DNA of 64,000 nt from JAVJUV01 sp047314965 (GTDB lineage: Bacteria > Pseudomonadota > Alphaproteobacteria > Rhodobacterales > Rhodobacteraceae), in assembly GCF_047314965.1 (NCBI RefSeq), contig NZ_JBLBVK010000055.1, positions 186,001-250,000 on the forward strand, written 5' to 3'. The notes under the pieces are model-generated. The model saw nothing but the letters and a program-made list of their open reading frames with translations. It did not search any database and was not told where the DNA came from. The stretch's first letter is position 1; every line of letters starts with the position of its first letter. Of this stretch, positions 1 through 8,174 are shown one piece after another. The translations under genes and the position numbers were made by a program.

Positions 1-652
1 ACGTTCGTCGCAACGAACAGGCCCTGACTGTGGAATATCGGCAGAGCATGCACAAGGACGTACTGGTCCGTGAATCTCCAGACTTCCGTGAGAGCTTCCG
101 CATTCGAAAGGAGGTTTTTTTGGGGTCAGCATGGCACCTTTGGAGCGACCCGTCGTGCCGGAGGTATAAAGGAGGGCCGCGAGGTCGCCCTCTTCTCTGT
201 CAACTGCAGGAAAAGTCGCGGGTTGGTCTGCCGAAAGAACAGAAAAGGACCCGCTTCCGTCCGACGCCAAAGTTTCAAGCAGACAACCAGAGGCCTCGGC
301 GATGGGCGTCAGATCGGCGGCCTCAGCGGGATCGCAGAAAAAAAACTGCCGCCTGACTGTCACCTACGAAATACTCCAGCTCCTTTGGAGTATACGCCGT
401 GTTCAAAGGCAGGAATACGACACCTGACTTTAAACAGGCCGCATAAAGCGCAAGCGCTTGAGGAGACTTCTGAACATGTACAGCCACCCGGTCACCAGCC
501 TGAACACCCAAGGTCCTCAGCGCGTTCGCCATCTGGTTGGCTTCCGCAAGAAATTCCGAATGGCTGACAGAACTGCCATCCGGAAGGTGCAGAAAGACTG
601 TGTCGCGCCCTTCATGTGGAGCGAAGAGTGCGTCATAGAGAGGATTGCTCAT
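1..652 (-). pseudogene. matB: Malonyl-CoA synthetase (MatB-type), 5' part, two frameshifts, truncated by window edge
   Basis: This is the N-terminal half of an AMP-forming acyl-CoA synthetase that would make malonyl-CoA from malonate, ATP and CoA. Reading begins at the ATG at 652, with AGGA five bases upstream, as MSNPLYDALFAPHEG, the usual MatB start. It continues through residues typical of the family until the frame breaks in an A8 run (338-345 on the + strand). After dropping one base the frame resumes as CDPAEAADLTPIAEASGCL and reaches the adenylate-binding loop LLYTSGTTGRSKGAML near 130-175. It breaks again in a T7 run (115-121) and resumes as NAEALTEVWRFTDQYVLVHA down to base 1. Both lesions are single extra bases in long homopolymers, so either a decaying gene or base-calling error is possible. 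The rest of the gene lies left of the window. Confidence 0.85.
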
Positions 653-1065
653 ATTCCTGTTTATTTTCCCCAAAGTTGGAGGCTCGAACGCGCGGCTTCA
701 TTTATCCGCCGACTCCGCCCGCCTCAATAGCTTCGGTGCCACCCAAAAACTGGAGATGATGGGGCGTTTCGATTGGATGTGCGTCCCCTCCCACACAGAC
801 GCTGAAGGTATCGCCGGGATGATGCTTGGGATCTGGCGAACATGCACTAGATGCGGCGAACGATTGAAATTGGTGCTGTCGAGCTACGCAAAATTCAGAT
901 CCGGACCACAAGCTACTCACAAGAAAACGGTAAGAGTTATGCGATGAACAAATATTTACAGCCGACGGTGGGGCTCGGCCTGCCCCTGGCAAGGCACTCC
1001 TCGGACACAACCACTTCTCACGAAACCGGGACAGGCGACTGCGCTTCCAGGCTCCGACACTTCAA
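653..1065. other. Intergenic stretch without recognisable gene
   Basis: About 410 bases between the matB start and the end of hoxW. Short open frames exist on both strands, but none shows a recognisable family, a good ribosome-binding site or a convincing amino-acid composition. It must contain the matB promoter, reading left. I did not find a clear terminator for the hox operon here. Confidence 0.5.
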
Positions 1066-1563
1066 TTAGCCCCAATACGGCTCTTGGAGCGAAATCTCTG
1101 CATCGACGCAAGCGGCGGCCGCACCTTCAGAGTCCTGGTTCTCATGCCAACCAAGAAAAAATGCTTCAGCCAACCGGAGGTTTTCCTCGGCCTCCCGGCT
1201 CAGCCCCTCACGGATCTTGCCGAACTCCCGGCCCGATATGCCGAGCACATAGGCTGGGGGTTCCGCAGAAAACAGCGTTCTGGCAAGCGCCAAAACAGAT
1301 TCCGGAGCCAAGCTATGGCTCGACAAATCGCTTGTTATGGATGGCCCGACCCGCGTGAACCGAAAAGGGGCCGGGTCGCCCATCAACGCATCAACGAAAA
1401 CGACCTGCCTTGCCTCCGCGATTTTCAGCGCGTGGTCGACAGTAAGCTGGTAATCCGTCAAGACTTTCAGGCCAGCCAGACTTCGATCAGCAATTCGCGC
1501 TGCGAATGCCGGCCCGAGTCCATCGTCACAGCGTCCCGGATTTCCGTAGCCGATCAGGTGCAT
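1066..1563 (-). CDS. hoxW: Hydrogenase maturation endopeptidase HoxW
   Basis: This 165-residue protein belongs to the HyaD/HoxW protease family. These enzymes cut the C-terminal extension from the hydrogenase large subunit after nickel insertion. The N-terminal signature GYGNPGRCDDGLG is present at residues 5-17, and the nickel-sensing acidic region FVDA follows near residue 56. Length fits the family. Its start overlaps the end of hoxH by 10 bases, so it is the last gene of the hox operon and translationally coupled to its own substrate. The substrate HoxH carries a 29-residue tail after its last metal-ligand motif, which agrees with this role. Cytoplasmic. Confidence 0.9.
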   Translation of the reverse strand: MHLIGYGNPGRCDDGLGPAFAARIADRSLAGLKVLTDYQLTVDHALKIAEARQVVFVDALMGDPAPFRFTRVGPSITSDLSSHSLAPESVLALARTLFSAEPPAYVLGISGREFGKIREGLSREAEENLRLAEAFFLGWHENQDSEGAAAACVDAEISLQEPYWG

Positions 1564-3002
1564 CCCGCATCCCGCGTTTTGCAGTCAATTACCGCGCCGG
1601 CGGCATCGACCAGTTCGACCTGCAACGGCATCTGTCCCAGCGCGTGTGTTGCGCACGACAGGCAGGGATCATAGGCCCTTATCGCGACCTCGACCTGGTT
1701 CAGCATCCCCTCGGTGATCTCTTTTTGACCGGACAACTGTTTGACAGCCACGTCTTTGACGGCGCGGTTCATTCCCTCGTTGTTGTGGGTCGTAGACACG
1801 ATCAGGTTGCAGTAGGTGACCTGATCGTTTTCGTCGACTTGGTAGTGATGGATAAGGTTACCGCGGGGCGCTTCGATCACCCCGATGCCTTCTTCCCGGC
1901 GCTCTCCGGTAGCCTTAAGTTCCGTGCCCTGAAGGTCAGGATCGTTAAGGAGTTCGCCGATCTTCTCGATGCAATGCAGCACTTCGATCATGCGCGCCCA
2001 GTGGTTCGACAAAATCGCATTGGTGATCCCGCCATCCGAGCACATCAACTCGTTCCGCGCATCGTTGGCCAAAGGCGTATCGATCATGCTGGCCGTGTTC
2101 ATACGCGCCAGTGGGCCGACACGATACCAACCTGTGTCGGGACCGAGCTCCTTGATGAACGGAAACTTCATGTAGGACCAGGACCTGACATCCTCGACGA
2201 GAAATTCATGATACCGGTCATACGGAATCTGGTCGAAGATGGGTTTTCCGGACGCATCGAGCGCGCGGAGATTTCCATCATACAGGTCCAGCGCACCGTC
2301 GTCCGGTCGAACAAGAGACATATAGCTCGATGGAAACGCCGCGAATTTTCCCACCATTTCCGCGTGTTCGTGTGTGTAGTCACGGGCAAGACCTACCGCG
2401 TCCTGCGCCCAGCTTTCCATGTCCGCCAGGTCCCGCAGAAGCGCGTCTCGTGTTTCGATTGGCAGGTTGCGGTTGATTCCACCGGGAATTGCTCCAGTGC
2501 CGTGAATCTTCTTGCCAGCAGTCGCTTCGATGATGTCCTGCCCGAACTTCCTCATCAGGATCGCACGGCGGCCGAGCTCCGGCTGTTCGCGGATGACCTC
2601 GAAGATGTTCCGTTTTTCCGCCGGCGCCCCAAAACCGAACAAAAAATCCGGAGCCGCGAGATGAAAGAAATGCAGAACGTGACTTTGCATGACTTGCCCG
2701 TAGTGCATCAGCCTCCGCATCTTTTCAGCCGTTGGCGGCAATTCATCGACGCCGCAGATCACATCCATGGCCTTCGCTGCAGCCAGATGATGGCTGACTG
2801 GACAGATTCCGCAGAGCCGCTGAACAATGACCGGGACTTCCCAAAGAAGCCGTCCGCGAATGAACCGCTCGAACCCGCGAAACTCGACAATGTGGAGACG
2901 CGCCTCGTCGACCTGACCGTCCCGGTCGAGATGGATCGTGACCTTCCCATGGCCTTCGACCCGCGTCACGGGCGAGATCTCGATCAGTCGTGGTTCTGCC
3001 AT
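1554..3002 (-). CDS. hoxH: NAD-reducing [NiFe] hydrogenase large subunit HoxH
   Basis: The 482-residue catalytic subunit carries the Ni-Fe(CN)2CO centre of a soluble bidirectional hydrogenase (group 3d). The N-terminal metal-ligand motif RLCGICPVSHH gives Cys64 and Cys67. The C-terminal motif DPCLSCATH gives Cys447 and Cys450, with the family's cleavage site after His453, leaving a 29-residue extension for HoxW. The start MAEPRLIEISPVTRVEGHGK is typical, with the RVEGHG element near residue 14. It lies 28 bases downstream of hoxY and overlaps hoxW. The enzyme interconverts H2 and protons and passes electrons through HoxY to the HoxFU diaphorase. All metal-binding residues expected of an active enzyme are present. 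Confidence 0.96.
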   Translation of the reverse strand: MAEPRLIEISPVTRVEGHGKVTIHLDRDGQVDEARLHIVEFRGFERFIRGRLLWEVPVIVQRLCGICPVSHHLAAAKAMDVICGVDELPPTAEKMRRLMHYGQVMQSHVLHFFHLAAPDFLFGFGAPAEKRNIFEVIREQPELGRRAILMRKFGQDIIEATAGKKIHGTGAIPGGINRNLPIETRDALLRDLADMESWAQDAVGLARDYTHEHAEMVGKFAAFPSSYMSLVRPDDGALDLYDGNLRALDASGKPIFDQIPYDRYHEFLVEDVRSWSYMKFPFIKELGPDTGWYRVGPLARMNTASMIDTPLANDARNELMCSDGGITNAILSNHWARMIEVLHCIEKIGELLNDPDLQGTELKATGERREEGIGVIEAPRGNLIHHYQVDENDQVTYCNLIVSTTHNNEGMNRAVKDVAVKQLSGQKEITEGMLNQVEVAIRAYDPCLSCATHALGQMPLQVELVDAAGAVIDCKTRDAGCT

Positions 3003-3030
3003 TGCTCAGAACTCCATAGATGGCGGCGCA

Positions 3031-3600
3031 TCAATCAAACCGGATTCTCTGCCTTTCGAAGCCCCGGAACTTTCCCGCAAGCAAACCACTCAAGGTCTCG
3101 AAAATAACATCTCCGGTTGGCGCGCATCCCGGAATTTGAAAATCCATCTCGACCACTTCCGAACAGGCATAAACCTCATCCAGCAAGAGCGGCAACGCAG
3201 GATCGTTGGGGATGTTGTGGGTCATGTTCCGGATGTACCGTCCATTTATGTACGCCTCCTCCAGACACTCGCGCAGGGGCGCATCCGAATGCATGATGGC
3301 ATTTCGCATTGCGGGCAGCCCGCCCATGATGGCGCACTGCCCGATTCCGATCAGCACATCGCAGTTCCGGCGAAAATCCTGAAGTACATGAACGTTTTCC
3401 TCGTTGCAGCAGCCGCCTTCTATGATCCCGATATCGCACCTTCGCGTAAATCGCTTGATGTCGGTCAGCGGTGACCTGTCGAATTCGACGTGCTTCAAGA
3501 GTTCGATGAGCCGTTCGTCGATATCCAGCAGTGCCATGTGACAACCAAAGCAGCCGGCGAGCGACGCAGTGGCTATGCGGGCTTTTGGCAACTCACCCAT
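3031..3600 (-). CDS. hoxY: NAD-reducing hydrogenase small subunit HoxY
   Basis: The small subunit (189 residues) transfers electrons between the HoxH active site and HoxU through a single proximal [4Fe-4S] cluster. Candidate ligands are visible: GCFGCH (Cys17, Cys20), IGQC (about Cys89) and IPGCAPTG (about Cys159). Unlike periplasmic hydrogenases it has no Tat signal and is short, as expected for group 3d. I place the start at the ATG at 3600, giving MGELPKARIATASL. This ATG overlaps the hoxU stop by 8 bases and is preceded by GGGAAACGCA. A longer upstream reading would overlap hoxU further and adds no conserved sequence. Confidence 0.95.
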   Translation of the reverse strand: MGELPKARIATASLAGCFGCHMALLDIDERLIELLKHVEFDRSPLTDIKRFTRRCDIGIIEGGCCNEENVHVLQDFRRNCDVLIGIGQCAIMGGLPAMRNAIMHSDAPLRECLEEAYINGRYIRNMTHNIPNDPALPLLLDEVYACSEVVEMDFQIPGCAPTGDVIFETLSGLLAGKFRGFERQRIRFD

Positions 3601-4306
3601 TGCGTTTCCCGTTGATCTTGTCACCGATCAGGCCCTTGTCGAACTCCCGCTCACCGATGGGTGTCTTGAAACCCTCTCGCTTGCGGATGATGCACCCCAC
3701 CGGGCAGACTTCCTCTGACATGGCGAAATCGGTCACCTCAGCATTGGTCTCCGCAAGGTTGGGCCCATTCGCGGCGACATGGCGGTGAATGCCTCGGCCA
3801 ACATAACCAAAAACGCCTTTGCCATCGACGTCCTGTGAGGCGCGGATGCACCGCCCGCAGGAAATGCATCTGTTCGTATCGAGAGCGATATCCGGATGTG
3901 AGGCATCCAACGGACGGCAAGGTTCCAGATAAGGGAACTTGGTCGGTGCCGTCATGTCGAGCCGGTAGGCCATTGCCTGCAACTCGCAATTTCCGCTGGC
4001 TTCGCAGATCGGGCAAAGGTGGTTGCCCTCGTGAAACAACATCTCGACAAGGTCGCGGCGGAGCTTGCTGATATGCGGTGACTCGTTTTCGACCTGCAGA
4101 CCGGGTTCTGCCGGCTGCGTGCAAGCCGAGACGCTGCGTCCATTGGCTTTGACAGTGCAGACCCGGCAGCTTCCCTGATGGCGAAGCCCTTCATGATCAC
4201 AGAGGCGGGGTATGTAGATGCCAGCCTCATCCGCGGCATCCATGATGGTCTGGCCCGATGTGGCCTCAATCTCCATGCCGTCTATCGAAAAGCTGAAACT
4301 GCTCAT
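3593..4306 (-). CDS. hoxU: Hydrogenase diaphorase subunit HoxU
   Basis: A 237-residue iron-sulfur subunit related to the N-terminal part of complex I NuoG. A plant-type [2Fe-2S] site is formed by Cys36, Cys47, Cys50 and Cys62. Next comes GNHLCPICEASGNCELQ (Cys98, Cys101, Cys107 with nearby His). A ferredoxin-like region follows with CISCGRC (147-153) and CPVGC (201-205). It links HoxY to the flavin subunit HoxF. The ATG overlaps the hoxF stop in an ATGA arrangement at 4303-4306, so the two diaphorase subunits are translationally coupled. No anomalies in the cysteine pattern were seen. Confidence 0.95.
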   Translation of the reverse strand: MSSFSFSIDGMEIEATSGQTIMDAADEAGIYIPRLCDHEGLRHQGSCRVCTVKANGRSVSACTQPAEPGLQVENESPHISKLRRDLVEMLFHEGNHLCPICEASGNCELQAMAYRLDMTAPTKFPYLEPCRPLDASHPDIALDTNRCISCGRCIRASQDVDGKGVFGYVGRGIHRHVAANGPNLAETNAEVTDFAMSEEVCPVGCIIRKREGFKTPIGEREFDKGLIGDKINGKRNG

Positions 4307-6150
4307 TCACCAAAGTCCTTGTCAAAAATGTAGGATCGCCTCTTGGCAAGGTGGCGGGCATCCGCAATTGCGGACTGGATATCGAAGGTCGCCCGGATTC
4401 GATCTTTCGACGGCTTGACCATAGCCGAATAAACCAACGGAAAATTGTCCAGTGTCGAAAGGATTGGATTGGGAGAAGTCATTCCGAGGCCGCAGCGGCT
4501 GGTCTCAATGATCGTGCTGGAAAGATCGCGCAGGTAATCGATGTCTGCGGGGTTGGCCAGGCCACTGCGAAACTTGGCCACCGCCTTTTGCAGGAAGACG
4601 TTTCCAACCCGGCACGGCGTGCAATAGCCACAACTCTCATGCACGAAGAACGACATGTAGTACTCGACAATCTCAAGGATATTTCTGTCCCGGGAAAAGA
4701 CGAGGACGGCTCCGCCGGTCGCAAGATCGTCGAAGGTAAGTTTACGATCGAAAGAGTCACGCCCGATCATAGTGCCACTCGGCCCGCCGACCAGGACAGC
4801 CGCCGCCTCTTCGCCGCCAGCCATCTCCAGCAACTGGCGGACAGTAAGACCGTAGGGCAATTCGTAAATCCCGGGATTTAGGCAATCTCCGGAGACACTG
4901 AAGAGTTTCGTTCCGTGACTGCCCTCGGTGCCCATGTCGAAAAACCACCTTGCCCCCCGATCGAGAATCCGGGCAGCGTGGCAGAATGTCTCGACATTGT
5001 TCACGACAGTCGGAAAACCCAGATACCCGCGCGTGACGGGGAACGGAGGCCGTGTTTTCGGTTCGCCAGGCAGGCCCTCGCACGAGCTGATAAGCGCACC
5101 CTCTTCACCACAGATGTAGGCACCTGCCCCCAACTGCAATCGGACGTCGAAGTCAAAACCCGAAACGCCCATAATCGTCTCACCCAGAAGACCGCGCGAT
5201 CGACGATCGCTCAGAACTTCCTCGATGAGCTCGCGGAGATAGACGTATTCTCCCCGTAGGTAGATAATTCCCTCTCTTGAACCGATGGCACGGGCCGCGA
5301 TTGTCATCCCCTCGACCAAAAGATGCGGTCGCTCTGTAAGGAGCACTCGATCCTTGAAGGTTCCGGGTTCCCCTTCATCCGCATTGCAGATGACCACACG
5401 CCGTTCCGCGTCAGTCTCGGAAGCAAAGCGCCACTTCCGCCCGGTCGTGAACCCGGCGCCGCCGCACCCACGCAGACCGCTGACCTCGATTGCGTCTATG
5501 ACTTGAGACGGAAGAATCTCCAGCGCCTTCTTTAGTCCTGCATCGTGCTGCACGTTTCCGAGAAGTACTGGCCCTGCATGCCGGATGTTGTTCTCGACCA
5601 TCCGGCCGACGCGCTCGCGCGGCGTGAGATCATCGAAACGGTGAGAAACTAGGTCCTCAGGGCGCATGCCCCTTTTGAGTGCGTCGCAAATTTCAGATGC
5701 CTTTTCAGGCGTAAGCGCCGTTAGGACGATGTCGTTTATCATCGCCGCAGGTGCCTGGTCACACATTCCGATGCAAGGTGTATATTCGAGTGAGAAGGCA
5801 CCATCCGGCGACGTTTCGTCCACACTTATTCCAAGTGACTTTTCAAAAGCCGCGGCGACAGCGGAAAGCCCAGCAAAGCGATCCACAATGTCGTCGCAAA
5901 GCCGGATCGTGACGCGTCCTTTGGGTTCGGAAGAAAGGAATGCGTAAAAGCTCACAACGCCTTCGACCGCAATCTCGGAAAGTCCCGTATGACGCGCCAC
6001 CGTCTTAATCGTATCCCGAGAGATATGACGGAAGCGATCTTGGAGATCTCGCAGGATGTCGAGCATCCGTTTGGGATCACTTCCATAGGACTCGCAAATC
6101 CGCAAAACCTCGGCATGCTGCCCTGTTTGCGGTTCCGTCACTATTCTCAC
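4303..6150 (-). CDS. hoxF: NADH-binding diaphorase subunit HoxF (with N-terminal NuoE-like domain)
   Basis: This 615-residue subunit binds FMN and NAD(H) and is the NAD-reducing end of the hydrogenase. Residues 1-160 form a NuoE/HoxE-like thioredoxin-fold domain with Cys85, Cys126 and Cys130. The second cysteine of the usual four-cysteine set is not visible. Residues 170-600 are NuoF-like: nucleotide loop GLRGCGGAGFTTGRKW (225-240), CNADEGEPGTFKDR (255-268), and the [4Fe-4S] site ESCGYCTPCRVG (Cys507, 510, 513) with Cys553. The Arg normally in GLRGRGGAGFPTG is Cys here, and the Pro is Thr. The NuoE-like fusion follows the Ralstonia-type layout rather than the cyanobacterial one with a separate hoxE. 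First gene of the hox operon. Confidence 0.95.
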   Translation of the reverse strand: MRIVTEPQTGQHAEVLRICESYGSDPKRMLDILRDLQDRFRHISRDTIKTVARHTGLSEIAVEGVVSFYAFLSSEPKGRVTIRLCDDIVDRFAGLSAVAAAFEKSLGISVDETSPDGAFSLEYTPCIGMCDQAPAAMINDIVLTALTPEKASEICDALKRGMRPEDLVSHRFDDLTPRERVGRMVENNIRHAGPVLLGNVQHDAGLKKALEILPSQVIDAIEVSGLRGCGGAGFTTGRKWRFASETDAERRVVICNADEGEPGTFKDRVLLTERPHLLVEGMTIAARAIGSREGIIYLRGEYVYLRELIEEVLSDRRSRGLLGETIMGVSGFDFDVRLQLGAGAYICGEEGALISSCEGLPGEPKTRPPFPVTRGYLGFPTVVNNVETFCHAARILDRGARWFFDMGTEGSHGTKLFSVSGDCLNPGIYELPYGLTVRQLLEMAGGEEAAAVLVGGPSGTMIGRDSFDRKLTFDDLATGGAVLVFSRDRNILEIVEYYMSFFVHESCGYCTPCRVGNVFLQKAVAKFRSGLANPADIDYLRDLSSTIIETSRCGLGMTSPNPILSTLDNFPLVYSAMVKPSKDRIRATFDIQSAIADARHLAKRRSYIFDKDFGE

Positions 6151-6236
6151 CTCTGCGTCATATCATAGACACGCTGATCGAAGTGGGCACGTGTCGAAGT
6201 TGTAACCCAGTTCGATCTTTGGACCCCATATTGTCA

Positions 6237-6250
6237 TTGAGATGGATCAA
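6237..6250 (-). promoter_or_regulatory. Candidate FNR/FnrL binding site upstream of hoxF
   Basis: The 14 bases TTGAGATGGATCAA match the FNR consensus TTGAT-N4-ATCAA at nine of ten defined positions. The site is centred about 93 bp upstream of the hoxF start codon. If it acts at -41.5, transcription would start near 6202 and give a leader of about 50 bases. This suggests induction of the hydrogenase operon at low oxygen. The motif match is read directly from the sequence; the regulation is inference. Confidence 0.5.
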
Positions 6251-6549
6251 ACGGCAATCATCATGATGTTCCGCCTTTGACATCCGTCGACCGATTGACG
6301 TGAGCGTAGCGCCCGCGAGTACTGCCTTCCATGAGATCCGTACGCAACGTACGCAACCCGAGCGGCACAAGCTCCTTTGTCAGTTGAACGTCGGCCAGGC
6401 ATGTCGGCAATGCAGGTCAGCGAAGCTTCAACGCAATGTATTGGCAACTCAATCTTTGGCTCCGGCACTCCCTCGAAATGATGGCTTGTTTTCGGCTCCC
6501 GACTTGCGATTATTGTCAGTCGCAGGTTGCGAAATCCGATCCAATCAGT
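6251..6549. other. Upstream region of hox operon, with tandem 9-mer
   Basis: Non-coding stretch between hoxF and the alcohol dehydrogenase gene. Bases 6340-6357 are two adjacent copies of GTACGCAAC, each containing part of a CGTACG palindrome, which could be an operator. No sigma-54 type (TGGC-N9-TTGC) hydrogenase promoter was seen on the minus strand. Apart from the FNR-like site nearby, nothing else is recognisable. Confidence 0.35.
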
Positions 6550-7566
6550 CTAACCGTTCGGGACGACAATCGCCCGAACCTCTCCTTCCGGTGCCGCCGA
6601 TGCAATGACATTCGGAGCCTCTTGCAGAGAAATTGTCCTTGTCACCAGAGCAGCAATATTGACAGAGCCCTCCGATATCATCGCGGCGGCACGCTCATGG
6701 GTGAAGGGATTGAGGAAGCTGAAATGAAGCTGAATCTCGCGAAAGAGAAGATCGAAAGGCTCGAACGGAACCTGCTCTCCGTTCGGCAGGACGCCAAGCA
6801 CGACAACGCGCCCACCTGACCGCGCCAACCTCGGTGCCATGACGACGGTCGCGGCGACACCGGCGCATTCGACCACGAGGTCTGCGCCCGACGCCCAATG
6901 ATCCCGTGCCTCGGCCTCCGAACCGGCAACGAGTCGTGCGCCCAGTTTGCGTCCGAGCGCCTGTTTGGCAGAACTGCGCGTTAGCAGCATGACGTCACAG
7001 CCAGCAAGCTTGGCCAATTGGACGGCCAGCAGCCCGATGACCCCGCCGCCGATAATCAGAACCCGTTCGCCCGGCCTAGCCGCGCCAAGGTCCATACCAT
7101 GGATCGTGCAGGCAAGTGGTTCGCAAAAGGCGCCGTGAAGCGGATCGAGTCCAGCCGGAAGAAGATGCGCCTTCGATGCTGGAAATGCGCAATACTCGGC
7201 AAAACCGCCATCGCGACCGATACCTGTAGCGAGATTCTCGGAACACAGGTTCACACGACCGCGCCTGCAGTGCTCACACTTTCCACACCAGGTGTTCGGA
7301 TCACAGGTCACCCTGCTCCCTAACGGAAGGCCGTCTACTGCCCCATCAACGACAATGCCCGAGAACTCGTGACCAAGGGTTGTGCCCGGCACGGAAGGAA
7401 ACTCACCCTTGAAAAGATGCCGATCGGTGCCGCAGATACCGGCCGCTTCAACCTTTACAAGGATATCTCCGGACGACGCTTTCGGCACGGGAATCTCTAC
7501 CGTTCGAATGTCCCCTACGCCAAAAAGCCGTGTTGCCAGCAATTCCCTGTCCTCCGCGGGTCGCAC
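6550..7566 (-). CDS. Zinc-dependent alcohol/polyol dehydrogenase (MDR family)
   Basis: This 338-residue medium-chain dehydrogenase resembles sorbitol and threonine dehydrogenases. The catalytic zinc region is GICGTD (Cys45) with GHEFSG (His66, Glu67). The structural zinc cysteines are in CGKCEHCRRGRVNLC (94-108). The Rossmann loop is IIGGGVIGLLAVQLAKLAG. Substrate cannot be told from sequence. The GTG at 7566 gives the longest reading. A TTG at 7542 sits 8 bases after GGAGGA and is an equally plausible start. It is separated from hoxF by 400 bases and from allA by 125, so it may be a single transcription unit. It could also serve the ureide cluster next door, but nothing shows this. Confidence 0.85.
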   Translation of the reverse strand: MRPAEDRELLATRLFGVGDIRTVEIPVPKASSGDILVKVEAAGICGTDRHLFKGEFPSVPGTTLGHEFSGIVVDGAVDGLPLGSRVTCDPNTWCGKCEHCRRGRVNLCSENLATGIGRDGGFAEYCAFPASKAHLLPAGLDPLHGAFCEPLACTIHGMDLGAARPGERVLIIGGGVIGLLAVQLAKLAGCDVMLLTRSSAKQALGRKLGARLVAGSEAEARDHWASGADLVVECAGVAATVVMAPRLARSGGRVVVLGVLPNGEQVPFEPFDLLFREIQLHFSFLNPFTHERAAAMISEGSVNIAALVTRTISLQEAPNVIASAAPEGEVRAIVVPNG

Positions 7567-7691
7567 GAGATGAGCGTAGCCCGATGAGGCACAGCGGTCT
7601 ATGCGCTAGGAGTACATACAATCCGGCATCCTTCCGACGAACGGCCAAGTACGAAGTCAGGAGCGGCCGGAAGAAGGAGACCACAGTCCCG

Positions 7692-8174
7692 TCAGTAAGC
7701 GACCTGGAATGCCTTTTCGAACCAATGCTCTTCAAGGTTCGCCCCGCCGCCGATCCGGTCAACCACGGCAAACAGCCCCGGCTCATAGAGAGGGGTGAGG
7801 ACACCATGCCATGTACCCCGGTGAAAGTTCACGGCCTGGCCCGGCAATGTCTCGAAAGCCATCGGCGTCCCCGGAGCGCCACCCTCATCCGGAGCGACGA
7901 CCACCAAAAACGGATGCATCGACATCGGAACAAAACACTGTGAGCCATCGGGATGCCGCTCAACCATCTCCAGCGTCAGCGGAAGCTTGCGCGGTTCCGC
8001 CTTGAAAAGACTGACGCCCGCACGACCATCCGAGAAGTCCAGCCTTGCCCGATCGTGATAGCGCCCGCAAAGCCCCTGGTTGATAATCCGGTCCGGCTCT
8101 CCTTGCGTGTCGATCACATCGCCGAAGGGCGCGAAGCCCTCCGCGTCCATTCGCTGAATCGTGATCCGGTTCAT
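7692..8174 (-). CDS. allA: Ureidoglycolate lyase
   Basis: A 160-residue AllA-family protein that splits ureidoglycolate into glyoxylate and urea, the last step of the allantoin pathway in this type of cluster. Characteristic stretches are FAPFGDVID near the N-terminus, HPDGSQCFVPM in the middle, and NFHRGTWHGVLTPL toward the end, forming a cupin-like active site. The start MNRITIQRM at 8174 overlaps the stop of the upstream allantoinase fusion in an ATGA arrangement. The longer reading from 8225 only adds out-of-family residues inside the neighbour. Cytoplasmic. Confidence 0.92.
   Translation of the reverse strand: MNRITIQRMDAEGFAPFGDVIDTQGEPDRIINQGLCGRYHDRARLDFSDGRAGVSLFKAEPRKLPLTLEMVERHPDGSQCFVPMSMHPFLVVVAPDEGGAPGTPMAFETLPGQAVNFHRGTWHGVLTPLYEPGLFAVVDRIGGGANLEEHWFEKAFQVAY

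Noticed and set aside
702..1010. 102-codon minus-strand frame between hoxW and matB
   Set aside because: No family likeness or ribosome site; composition is not convincing.
1506..3107. 533-codon plus-strand frame
   Set aside because: Exact antisense of hoxH and hoxY, which have clear family motifs; the frame has no recognisable domain.
6151..6549. Sigma-54 hydrogenase promoter
   Set aside because: No TGGC-N9-TTGC pair on the minus strand in this region; the FNR-like box explains it better.
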